From: Kitasatospora sp. MMS16-BH015
Lineage (GTDB): Bacteria; Actinomycetota; Actinomycetes; Streptomycetales; Streptomycetaceae
DNA: 64,000 nt
NCBI RefSeq assembly: GCF_002943525.1
Contig: NZ_CP025394.1
Span: 6,076,001 to 6,140,000, forward strand
Direction: 5' to 3'
Position 1 is the first letter of the stretch. Each line of letters begins with the position of its first letter. Under the pieces are notes generated by a model that saw only the letters and a program-made list of their open reading frames with translations, had not been told where the DNA came from and searched no databases. Below are positions 48,705 to 58,871 of the stretch, one piece after another. The position numbers and the translations under genes were made by a program.

Positions 48705-50571
48705 CCGCCAACCCCTGCTCAGCTGGCCCGAGCCCGCACTGCCCGCCCCCGCCTTGCCCGCCCCGGCCCTGCCCGCCCCCGCCCTGCCGGCCGGGCTCAC
48801 CGCCGAGCACTGGCGGCGGGCGGGCCGGGCCCTGCTGGCCAAGACCATCGCCGAGTTCTCCTACGAGGAGCTGCTCGCGCCCGAGCCGGACGGCGAGAGC
48901 GCGGAGGCGGGCGGATACCTGATCCGGCTGCCCGAGGCCGACTACCGCTTCCGGGCCCGCCGGGGCGCGTACGGCAGCTGGCGGGTGGACCCGGCCTCGG
49001 TCGTCTGCACCCCCGCCGGCGCCCAGGGGCCGGTGGAGGGCGACCCGCTGGTCTTCCTCCGGCATGCCCGGGGCGTGCTCGGCCTCACCGGGGACACCCT
49101 GGGCCACCTGATCCGCGAGCTCACCGCCACCCTGCTGGCCGACACCCGGCTGCTGGCGGAGGAGCTCACCGCCGCCGAGCTGGCCGACCTCGGCCACCAC
49201 GAGCTGGAGGGGCGGCAGACCGGCCACCCGTGGATCGTGCCGAACAAGGGCCGGGTCGGCTTCTCGGCCCGGGACGCCGCCGAGTGGACCCCGGAGGCCC
49301 GCGCCCCGCAGACGCTGCCCTGGCTCGCCGTGCACCGCAGCCTGGCCGAGTTCCGCGGCGACCCCGGGCTCTACGCCGAGGAGACGGCGGGCGTGGTGTC
49401 CGGGCTGGGCGAGCGGGCGGGGGAGTACCTGCTGCTGCCGGTCCACCCCTGGCAGTGGGACGAGGTGGTGGTGCCGCTGTTCGCCCCCTGGATCGCCTCC
49501 GGCCAGATCCTGCCGCTGCCCACCGACGGCGAGCTGCGGCTGCCCCAGCAGTCCATCCGCTCCTTCTTCAACCTCAGCCGCCCCGAGGGCTGCACCGTGA
49601 AGCTGCCGCTCTCGGTGCTCAACACCCTGGTCTGGCGCGGCCTGCCCACCGAGCGCACCCTGGCCGCCCCCGCCGTCACCGCCTGGATCCACGGCATCCG
49701 GGACGCCGACCCCTTCCTGCGCGACGAGTGCCGGGTGATCCTGCTGGGCGAGCTGGCCTCGGTGGCCGTGGACCACCCGCACTACCGCGGGCTGCCCGAG
49801 GTGCCGTACCAGTACAAGGAGCTGCTCGGCGCGATCTGGCGCGAACCGCTCGGCCGCCACCTGGACGCCGGCGAGCAGGCCCGCACCCTGGCCGCCCTGC
49901 TGCAGACCGGCTCCGACGGCCGGGCCCTGGTCGCCGAGCTGGTCGCCCGCTCCGGCCTGCCCGCCCGGGACTGGCTGCGCCGGCTCTTCGCGGTGCTGCT
50001 CCCGCCGCTGCTGCACTTCCTCTACCGCTACGGCACCGCCTTCTCCCCGCACGGCGAGAACGCGATCGTGGTCTTCGACGAGCGGTGCACCCCGGTGCGG
50101 CTGGCGGTCAAGGACTTCGTGGACGACGTCAACATCAGCGACCAGCCGCTGCCCGAACTCGCCGAGCTGCCGTCGGAGGTGAGCGGGGTGCTGCTGCGGG
50201 AGGGCCCGGCCGGGCTCTGCCAGTTCCTGCACTCCGGTCTCTTCATCGGCGTGCTGCGCTACCTCGCCCCGCTGTTCGAGGACCAACTCGGCCTGCCCGA
50301 GAACGAGTTCTGGACGCTGCTGGGCGAGCGGATCCTGGCCCACCAGCGGCGCTTCCCCGAACTCGGCGACCGGTACCGGCTGTTCGACCTCTTCACGCCG
50401 ACCATCGACCGGCTCTGCCTGAACCGCAACCGGCTGCTGCTCGACGGCTACCGCGACCGCCCCGAGCGGCCGCACGCCGCCGTGCACGGAGTGGTGGAGA
50501 ACGCCCTGCACCCCGGCGGCCCGGGCGCCCTGCCACCCCAACGCGCACGGGTTGTCACTCCCGCGCCGTAG
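48682..50571 (+). CDS. IucA/IucC-family NRPS-independent siderophore synthetase 2
   Basis: A 629-residue NIS synthetase distinct from the first. Motifs: GHPWIVPNKGRVGFSARD, LLPVHPWQWDEVVVPLF, QQSIRSFFNLSR, TVKLPLSVLNTLVWRGLP, and GENAIVVFDERC in the FhuF-like C-terminal region. The N-terminus (about 15-35) is a tandem PALPAP tract. GTG start after AGGAGGGGC lies inside the end of the hydroxylase gene. With synthetase 1 it could attach two hydroxamate arms to citrate. The dinG start follows 13 bp after its stop. Confidence 0.85.
   Translation: MPQQSPTDRQPLLSWPEPALPAPALPAPALPAPALPAGLTAEHWRRAGRALLAKTIAEFSYEELLAPEPDGESAEAGGYLIRLPEADYRFRARRGAYGSWRVDPASVVCTPAGAQGPVEGDPLVFLRHARGVLGLTGDTLGHLIRELTATLLADTRLLAEELTAAELADLGHHELEGRQTGHPWIVPNKGRVGFSARDAAEWTPEARAPQTLPWLAVHRSLAEFRGDPGLYAEETAGVVSGLGERAGEYLLLPVHPWQWDEVVVPLFAPWIASGQILPLPTDGELRLPQQSIRSFFNLSRPEGCTVKLPLSVLNTLVWRGLPTERTLAAPAVTAWIHGIRDADPFLRDECRVILLGELASVAVDHPHYRGLPEVPYQYKELLGAIWREPLGRHLDAGEQARTLAALLQTGSDGRALVAELVARSGLPARDWLRRLFAVLLPPLLHFLYRYGTAFSPHGENAIVVFDERCTPVRLAVKDFVDDVNISDQPLPELAELPSEVSGVLLREGPAGLCQFLHSGLFIGVLRYLAPLFEDQLGLPENEFWTLLGERILAHQRRFPELGDRYRLFDLFTPTIDRLCLNRNRLLLDGYRDRPERPHAAVHGVVENALHPGGPGALPPQRARVVTPAP
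48733..48792 (+). repeat. Tandem 15-bp coding repeat (PALPA)
   Basis: About four copies of a GCCCCCGCCTTGCCC-type unit encode PALPAPALPAPALPA near the N-terminus of synthetase 2; likely replication slippage in a disordered tail. Confidence 0.75.
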
Positions 50572-50583
50572 GGTGGGAGGGCC

Positions 50584-52662
50584 ATGACGAACGACTCCGC
50601 ACCCCAGCCCCTGCCCGGCGATGCCGAGGCCCCGGTGAGCGTCCCCCGAGCCAAGCTGCCCGAGCTGCTGCACGCCGCCGTCGCGGCCGTCGGCGGCACC
50701 GAGCGGCCCGGCCAGGTCGCGATGGCCGCCGCCGTCGCCGACGCCGTCGACCACGACGAGCACCTGCTCGTCCAGGCCGGCACCGGCACCGGTAAGTCCC
50801 TCGCCTACCTGGTGCCGGCGCTGGCCCACGGCGACCGGGTGGTCGTCGCCACGGCGACGCTGGCGCTCCAGCGCCAGCTGGTGGAGCGGGACTTGCCCCG
50901 GACGGTGGAGGCGCTGCACCCGGTGCTGCGCCGCCGCCCGAGCTTCGCCATGCTCAAGGGCCGCTCCAACTACCTCTGCCTGCACCGGGCCAACGAGGGC
51001 ACTCCGAGCGAGGAGGGCGAGGGCCTCTTCGACCCGGTGGACGCCCTCGGCGGCCCCACCGGCAAGCTCGGCCGCGACGTGCTCCGGCTGCGCGAGTGGG
51101 CCGAGGAGACGGAGACGGGCGACCGGGACGACCTCACCCCGGGCGTCTCCGACAAGGCCTGGGCCCAGCTCTCGGTCACCTCCAAGGAGTGCCTGGGCGC
51201 CTCGCGCTGCGCCTACGGCCAGGAGTGCTTCGCCGAGCTGGCCCGCGAGCGGGCCAAGACCGCCGACGTGGTGGTCACCAACCACGCGATGCTCGCGATC
51301 GACGCGATCGAGGGCGCCCCCGTGCTGCCCGAGCACGCGATGCTGATCGTGGACGAGGCCCACGAGCTGGTCAACCGGGTGACCGGCGCGGCCACCGCCG
51401 AGCTCACCGTGGGCGCGGTCAACCGCGCCGTGAAGCGGGCGGCCCGGCTGGCCAACGAGAAGGCGGTGGACGCCCTCCAGGCCGCCGCCGAGAGCTACCA
51501 CGGCCTGATGGAGACGGCCCAGCCCGGCCGGGTCGAGGAGCTCCCCGAGTACCTGGTCTACGCCGTCTCGGCGATCCGGGACGCCGCCCGCCAGGTGATC
51601 ACCTCGCTCGGCGAGACCCGCGACAAGGGCCTCTCCGACGAGGACGCCGTGCGCAAGCAGGCGATGGCCTCGGCCGAGACCCTGCACGACACCACCGAGC
51701 GGCTGCTCTCCGAATCCCCCTACGACGTGGTCTGGATCGAGCGCAGCGACCGCTTCGGCCCCGGCACCGCCTCGCTGCGGGTCGCCCCGCTGAACGTCTC
51801 CGGCCTGCTGCGCGAGCAGCTCTACCGCGAGCGCTCGGTCGTGCTGACCTCCGCCACCCTCAAGCTCGGCGGCGACTTCAACGGCGTGGCCGCCTCGGTG
51901 GGCCTCCCGGTGGAGGGCCGGTTGCCCGACGCCCGCGGCGCCGCCGAGCCCGAGCGGCAGCAGGGCGAGGAGGCCCCGCCGTACTGGCGCGGCATCGACG
52001 TGGGCTCCCCCTTCTCCTACAACAAGCAGGGCATCCTCTACGTCGCCAAGCACCTGCCGCCGCCGGGCCGCGAGCCCGACCGCCCCGAGATGCTCGACGA
52101 ACTGGCCGACCTGATCGGCGCGGCCGGCGGCCGCACCCTCGGCCTGTTCTCCTCGATGCGGGCCGCCAAGGCCGCCGCCGAGGCCCTGCGGGAGCGCCTG
52201 GACAACCGGATCCTGCTCCAGGGGGAGGACACCCTGGGCGAGTTGATCCGCGAGTTCTCGGCCGACGCCGAGACCTGCCTCTTCGGCACCCTCTCCCTCT
52301 GGCAGGGCGTCGACGTGCCCGGCGCCGCCTGCCAGCTCGTCGTGATGGACCGGATCCCCTTCCCCCGCCCCGACGACCCCCTGATGAGCGCCCGCCAGAA
52401 GGCCGTCGAAGAGGCCGGCGGCAACGGCTTCATGGCCGTCGCCGCCACCCACGCGGCGCTGTTGATGGCCCAGGGAGCAGGGCGCTTGGTCCGCGCCTCC
52501 GACGACCGGGGTGTGGTGGCCGTCCTGGACCCGCGCCTGGCCACGGCCCGGTACGGCGGCTTCTTCCGCTCCTCGATGCCGGCCTTCTGGTACACCACGG
52601 ACCGGAACCAGATCCGCAAGTCGCTGGCCGCGATCGACGCTTCCGCTCCCCCCGTACGGTAA
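50584..52662 (+). CDS. dinG: ATP-dependent DNA helicase DinG-type (Fe-S, XPD family)
   Basis: A 692-residue 5'-3' helicase. Walker A is VQAGTGTGKSLAYLVPAL. Fe-S cluster cysteines occur in NYLCLH, ECLGASRCAYGQEC and nearby. The DEAH box is in LIVDEAHELVNR. C-terminal motifs include TLSLWQGVDVPG and GRLVRASDDRGVVAVLD. It unwinds R-loops and damaged forks and is SOS-linked in enterobacteria. No LexA box is seen upstream here. ATG has GGGAGG 5' of it. Convergent with lexA across a repeat element. Confidence 0.92.
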   Translation: MTNDSAPQPLPGDAEAPVSVPRAKLPELLHAAVAAVGGTERPGQVAMAAAVADAVDHDEHLLVQAGTGTGKSLAYLVPALAHGDRVVVATATLALQRQLVERDLPRTVEALHPVLRRRPSFAMLKGRSNYLCLHRANEGTPSEEGEGLFDPVDALGGPTGKLGRDVLRLREWAEETETGDRDDLTPGVSDKAWAQLSVTSKECLGASRCAYGQECFAELARERAKTADVVVTNHAMLAIDAIEGAPVLPEHAMLIVDEAHELVNRVTGAATAELTVGAVNRAVKRAARLANEKAVDALQAAAESYHGLMETAQPGRVEELPEYLVYAVSAIRDAARQVITSLGETRDKGLSDEDAVRKQAMASAETLHDTTERLLSESPYDVVWIERSDRFGPGTASLRVAPLNVSGLLREQLYRERSVVLTSATLKLGGDFNGVAASVGLPVEGRLPDARGAAEPERQQGEEAPPYWRGIDVGSPFSYNKQGILYVAKHLPPPGREPDRPEMLDELADLIGAAGGRTLGLFSSMRAAKAAAEALRERLDNRILLQGEDTLGELIREFSADAETCLFGTLSLWQGVDVPGAACQLVVMDRIPFPRPDDPLMSARQKAVEEAGGNGFMAVAATHAALLMAQGAGRLVRASDDRGVVAVLDPRLATARYGGFFRSSMPAFWYTTDRNQIRKSLAAIDASAPPVR

Positions 52663-52667
52663 CCACC

Positions 52668-52824
52668 GGGGGCGCGGGGAACTGCGCGCCCAGCCCCGTG
52701 GCATGCCGTACTGATGCACAGATGACCACCTGCACCATCAACGGACAGTGCAAGTGGGCATCGCTTTAAGACAGCAGGAGCTGCAGGGCTGGCCGCGCCG
52801 TTCCCCGCGCCCCTGGATAGTGCA
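52668..52824 (+). repeat. Dispersed nested inverted-repeat element, copy 6
   Basis: Left arm GGGGGCGCGGGGAACTGCGC begins 6 nt after the dinG stop; right arm GTTCCCCGCGCCCCTGGATAGTGCA ends near lexA. Inner TGCACCATCAACGGACAGTGCAAGTGGGCATC (52731-52762) matches copies 4 and 5. It sits between the convergent dinG and lexA genes with the GAACTGCGCG arm in dinG sense. Confidence 0.9.
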
Positions 52825-52837
52825 GCCCCAGGTAGTG

Positions 52838-53713
52838 CTACAGGCGCCGCATCACTGCTACGACCTTCCCGAGGATGGTCGCGTTGTCGCCCGGGATCGG
52901 GTCGTACGCCGGGTTGTGCGGCATCAGCCAGATCCGGCCGTCCTCGCGCTTGAGGCGCTTGACGGTGGCCTCGCCGTCGATCATCGCGGCGACGATGTCG
53001 CCGTTCTCGGCGACGGGCTGGCGGCGGACCGCGACGTAGTCGCCGTCGCAGATGGCGGCGTCCACCATCGAGTCGCCCCGGACGGTGAGGGCGAACAGCT
53101 CGCCGTCGCCGACCAGCTGACGGGGGAGGGGGAAGACGTCCTCGACCGTCTGCTCGGCCAGGATCGGGCCACCGGCCGCGATCCGGCCGACCAGGGGCAC
53201 GTAGGAGGTGGAGGGGCGGCCGGCGGCCTCCGCGGTGTTGGGCCGGGAGACCTCGACGCCGCGGACCTCGTAGGCGCGGGGGCGGTGCGGGTCACGCCGG
53301 AGGAAGCCCTTGCGCTCCAGGGCCATCAGCTGGTGGGCCACCGAGGAGGTGCTGGAGAGGCCGACGGCCTGGCCGATCTCCCGCATGCTCGGCGGGTAGC
53401 CCCGCCGCTGGACGGAATCGCGGATGACCTCGATGACGCGGCGCTGGCGCTCCGTCAGCCCGGCCTCGTCGGTGCGGATGCCGGGCGGGCGGCCGGGGAG
53501 GGAACGGGTGGGGACGCTCTGGCCGAGAGCTCCGTCGAGGGCGGCGGCGTGCTCGATCGACTGGTCGGGGAGGCGGCCCGGGTTGAGGGCCCCGCCGGGC
53601 ACGCGGTGGTCTTCGCTGCGGCTCATGCTGTGGTCCACGCTCTGCTGGTCCATGGTGCGCGCCGAACGCTCCTGCACCGGGATGGAGTTGCTCTTGGCTT
53701 CTACGGTGTTCAC
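52838..53713 (-). CDS. lexA: LexA repressor
   Basis: A 291-residue SOS repressor. The winged helix-turn-helix (LTERQRRVIEVIRDSVQRRG, MREIGQAVGLSSTSSVAHQL) follows a non-conserved N-terminal extension of about 85 residues, longer than in S. coelicolor LexA (about 234 residues in total). The S24 protease domain has the Ala-Gly cleavage site in RIAAGGPILA, Ser in VRGDSMVDAAI and Lys in GEATVKRLKRED. GTG at 53713 follows GAGGGG. Internal Met codons at 53653 and 53626 are alternative starts. A self-regulating SOS box lies 72 bp upstream. Confidence 0.95.
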   Translation of the reverse strand: MNTVEAKSNSIPVQERSARTMDQQSVDHSMSRSEDHRVPGGALNPGRLPDQSIEHAAALDGALGQSVPTRSLPGRPPGIRTDEAGLTERQRRVIEVIRDSVQRRGYPPSMREIGQAVGLSSTSSVAHQLMALERKGFLRRDPHRPRAYEVRGVEVSRPNTAEAAGRPSTSYVPLVGRIAAGGPILAEQTVEDVFPLPRQLVGDGELFALTVRGDSMVDAAICDGDYVAVRRQPVAENGDIVAAMIDGEATVKRLKREDGRIWLMPHNPAYDPIPGDNATILGKVVAVMRRL

Positions 53714-53784
53714 TGGATGCCCCTCTTAGACAGGCGTTCTCCCTCTTGTCCAGCTCAACTGGTGCACCTCTCGAAAGGTTGCGC

Positions 53785-53798
53785 CAAACACACGTTCG
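53785..53798 (-). promoter_or_regulatory. LexA binding site (SOS box) of lexA
   Basis: CAAACACACGTTCG differs from CGAACRNRYGTTCG at one position and lies 72 bp upstream of the lexA start, in a locally AT-richer part of the 347-bp lexA-nrdR gap. Confidence 0.8.
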
Positions 53799-53848
53799 AG
53801 TGAATTATTTCGGAGTCGACTGAACTGATCAAGGCTTTGGGTGTAGCT

Positions 53849-53862
53849 CGATTAAATGTTCG
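53849..53862. promoter_or_regulatory. Second, weaker SOS-box candidate
   Basis: CGATTAAATGTTCG keeps the CGA and GTTCG halves but differs at two core positions. It is 64 bp from the first box, between lexA and nrdR. Confidence 0.4.
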
Positions 53863-53937
53863 ATCGTGACTGCCGCCGGGAGTCTATTTCACGCGCGGTG
53901 AACTTTTCGACCCGTTGCGGCGTGGCGCTTCCCGTTA

Positions 53938-53984
53938 TCCCAGATCTTGTGGCAGTCTCGCCGCTTGGCCCTACAAGTTGTGGT
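53938..53984 (+). promoter_or_regulatory. Tandem NrdR-box candidates upstream of nrdR-nrdJ
   Basis: TCCCAGATCTTGTGGC (53938-53953) and CCCTACAAGTTGTGGT (53969-53984) share a TTGTGG half. They are spaced 31 bp start to start, three helical turns, as expected for paired NrdR boxes. A TAGGCT -10 at 54015-54020 lies downstream. Confidence 0.6.
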
Positions 53985-54060
53985 CAGGCGGTCCGAAGCC
54001 TGGCCCGAACCGTGTAGGCTGGTGAGGTCCGCTCGAAGCTGCCCCGGAGGGAATCCACCC

Positions 54061-54552
54061 GTGCACTGCCCCTTCTGCCGGCATCCGGACAGCCGCGTGG
54101 TGGACAGCCGCGCCAGTGACGACGGCAGCTCGATCCGCCGCCGCCGCCAGTGTCCTGACTGCAGTCGTCGATTCACCACGGTGGAGACGGCCACGCTGAT
54201 GGTCATCAAGCGCAGCGGCGTCACCGAGCCCTTCTCCCGCGAGAAGGTGATCTCCGGTGTCCGCAAGGCGTGCCAGGGCCGCCCGGTGACGGAGGACGCG
54301 CTCGCGCAGCTCGGCCAGCGGGTCGAGGAGTGCGTGCGGGCCAGCGGTAGCGCCGAGCTCTCGACGCACGACGTCGGCCTCGCCATACTGGGCCCGCTCA
54401 AGCAGCTCGACGTGGTCGCCTACCTGCGGTTCGCCTCGGTCTACCGGGCCTACGACGGCCTGGAGGACTTCGAGGCAGCCATCGCCGAGCTCCGCGCGGA
54501 GCAGTCGCTCGCCGAGGCGGGCAGCGTGCCCGTCCCCGCCGCCGCGACCTGA
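54061..54552 (+). CDS. nrdR: Transcriptional repressor NrdR
   Basis: A 163-residue repressor of ribonucleotide reductase genes. The N-terminal zinc ribbon (MHCPFCRHPDSRVVDSR, RRRRQCPDCSRRFTT) binds DNA; the ATP-cone (VIKRSGVTEPFSREKVISGVRKA) senses ATP/dATP. GTG start after CCGGAGGG. It is followed 222 bp downstream by nrdJ, as in S. coelicolor nrdRJ, and probably represses its own operon through the boxes upstream. Confidence 0.95.
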   Translation: MHCPFCRHPDSRVVDSRASDDGSSIRRRRQCPDCSRRFTTVETATLMVIKRSGVTEPFSREKVISGVRKACQGRPVTEDALAQLGQRVEECVRASGSAELSTHDVGLAILGPLKQLDVVAYLRFASVYRAYDGLEDFEAAIAELRAEQSLAEAGSVPVPAAAT

Positions 54553-54774
54553 TCGCACGGCCCCCGCACCACCCCCTTATCTCTTCGGAGCCCGAGTCGA
54601 AGCCGTCCCGACGGCAGACGATGGCTCCCGCGCGCCCGGAAATCGGGCACAGAACACCACAAATCGTGCATGGCGTCCACAGTCGGGCCGACCGCGCACA
54701 CCAGGAGAAGCGAACCAACGGCATCCGGAAGGTCTGGGGTGCCGAGGGCGTTTGCCCAGGAGGAGGAGTACGAA

Positions 54775-57651
<2,877 letters not shown>

Positions 57652-57668
57652 TCGTCCCCCTGCTTCGA

Positions 57669-57712
57669 GGGCGGTGCCCCGACCACTCCGGTGGTCGGGG
57701 CACCGCCCTTTT
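57669..57712 (+). terminator. Strong intrinsic terminator of nrdJ
   Basis: An 18-bp perfect stem, GGGCGGTGCCCCGACCAC (57669-57686) and GTGGTCGGGGCACCGCCC (57691-57708), with loop TCCG, followed by TTTT. Confidence 0.95.
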
Positions 57713-57724
57713 CGGCCCGAAGAC

Positions 57725-57768
57725 GTCAACTTTGGTTGACAAGCGGGCGATGTCAACCTAGGTTGACA
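57725..57768 (+). promoter_or_regulatory. Two palindromic operators overlapping a consensus promoter
   Basis: GTCAACTTTGGTTGAC (57725-57740) and the perfect 18-bp palindrome TGTCAACCTAGGTTGACA (57751-57768) have centres 27 bp apart. TTGACA (57736-57741) and TAGGTT (57759-57764) with a 17-bp spacer form a promoter whose -35 and -10 each lie in one palindrome. Repressor binding would block RNA polymerase. The next gene encodes a helix-turn-helix protein. Confidence 0.85.
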
Positions 57769-57786
57769 TGAAGAGAGGGGTGCGGA

Positions 57787-58047
57787 ATGAGCGAGACCGG
57801 AGAACTCGCCGCCGCCGCGGGCAGTCGTGACCCGGCGGTGGGCCTGCGGGCGGTGCGGGCGCTGCGCGACCTGGCGGACCGGCTGGAGGAGCTACAGGTG
57901 GGGAACGCGCGGGTCAAGGGCTGGTCCTGGCAGGAGATCGCGGCCTGTCTGGGCGTCAGCCGGCAGGCGGTGCACAAGAAGTACGCCCGGCGGGGCTTCG
58001 CTGAGCGGGCCGACGGGGTCGACGGTACGGAACGGGAGAGGGGCTGA
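57787..58047 (+). CDS. Small helix-turn-helix protein, probable autoregulator
   Basis: An 86-residue protein. A helical N-terminus (VGLRAVRALRDLADRLEELQV) and a helix-turn-helix (GWSWQEIAACLGVSRQAVHKKYARR, about 46-70) make up nearly the whole protein. The tight operator-promoter upstream suggests it binds the TGTCAACCTAGGTTGACA-type palindrome as a dimer and represses itself and the Clp-N gene 2 bp downstream. ATG after GAGAGGGG. No exact family name is given with confidence. Confidence 0.8.
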   Translation: MSETGELAAAAGSRDPAVGLRAVRALRDLADRLEELQVGNARVKGWSWQEIAACLGVSRQAVHKKYARRGFAERADGVDGTERERG

Positions 58048-58049
58048 CC

Positions 58050-58607
58050 ATGTTCGAGCGGTTCACTGACGGCGCCCGGCGGGCGGTGGCGGGCGCGGGC
58101 CAGGAGGCCGTCCGGCTGCGGCACGAGCGGATCGGCACCGGGCACCTGCTGCTGGGGGTGCTCGCGCTGCCCGAGGATCCGGCCGCGCGGGTGCTGCGGG
58201 CGGCCGGGCTCGACCTGGTGACCGCCCGGGGCGCGCTGGCCCGCCTGCTCGGGGCGCCGCACCCGGCGGTGGACGAGGCCGCGCTGGCCTCGGTCGGAGT
58301 CGACCTGGCGGCCGTCCGGGAGGCGGTCGAGGCGGGTTTCGGTGCGGACGGGCTGGCGGCCCTGGCGGCGCCGGCCGGGCCGCCCGCGCGGCGGCGGCGG
58401 GGGCCGGTGCGGTTCGGCGAGCGGGAGAAGCGGGTGCTCGCGCTCGCGCTCGGGCAGGTCACCGCCGAGCGGGGCGACCGGATCGAGGCCCGGCACCTGG
58501 TGCTCGGGATCCTGGCCGAGGGCGGCGGCCCGGCGGTCCGACTGCTGAGCGAGGCCGGGGTCGACCTCGCGGAGCTGGAGCTCGCGCTGCGGGCCGTCCA
58601 CGCCTGA
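58050..58607 (+). CDS. Stand-alone Clp N-domain protein
   Basis: A 185-residue protein made of two Clp_N repeats without any ATPase. The first is MFERFTDGARRAVAGAGQEA, IGTGHLLLGVLA (about 1-70); the second is REKRVLALALGQVTAE, IEARHLVLGILAE (about 125-185). Such proteins may bind Clp ATPases or their substrates as adaptors, in the way of ClpS/ClpC1 N-domains. It starts 2 nt after the helix-turn-helix gene and is surely co-transcribed. It may sense misfolded proteins or antibiotics that target ClpC N-domains; that is inference. Confidence 0.82.
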   Translation: MFERFTDGARRAVAGAGQEAVRLRHERIGTGHLLLGVLALPEDPAARVLRAAGLDLVTARGALARLLGAPHPAVDEAALASVGVDLAAVREAVEAGFGADGLAALAAPAGPPARRRRGPVRFGEREKRVLALALGQVTAERGDRIEARHLVLGILAEGGGPAVRLLSEAGVDLAELELALRAVHA

Positions 58608-58735
58608 GCCGACGGGCCCGGGCTTCCGGATCCGAGCTCTCTGGCCCGCGCTCTCGGGCCCGGGCTTCCGGCAGGTGACGGGACGCCAGGGTGGTGGGCA
58701 GTTACCTACCGGTTAGTCAGGTGCTCAGGGCCACG

Positions 58736-58763
58736 TTGAGCAAAAGTGATAAATGGATATGAT
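58736..58763 (+). promoter_or_regulatory. Candidate promoter of the conservon
   Basis: TTGAGC (58736-58741) and TATGAT (58758-58763) with a 16-bp spacer lie in an unusually AT-rich patch, about 110 bp upstream of the cvnA-like ATG. An imperfect palindrome around ACCGGT lies at about 58708. Confidence 0.55.
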
Positions 58764-58871
58764 CTGGTGACCGCGTGTGCTGAACATCTGTCCGGAGCGT
58801 GCTCACCAGCGCCCCGGTTGTCGGCGTGCCGTCGTCCGCCCTGATCTGCCGCCGCCCCCGAGGACAGATTG

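Noticed and set aside
50540..50583. LexA box upstream of dinG
   Set aside because: No CGAAC-N4-GTTCG-like sequence found; only a TAGGGT -10-like hexamer without a -35.
54553..54774. Cobalamin riboswitch upstream of nrdJ
   Set aside because: No B12-box-like motif or fitting structure could be recognised; control is more likely through NrdR boxes upstream of nrdR.
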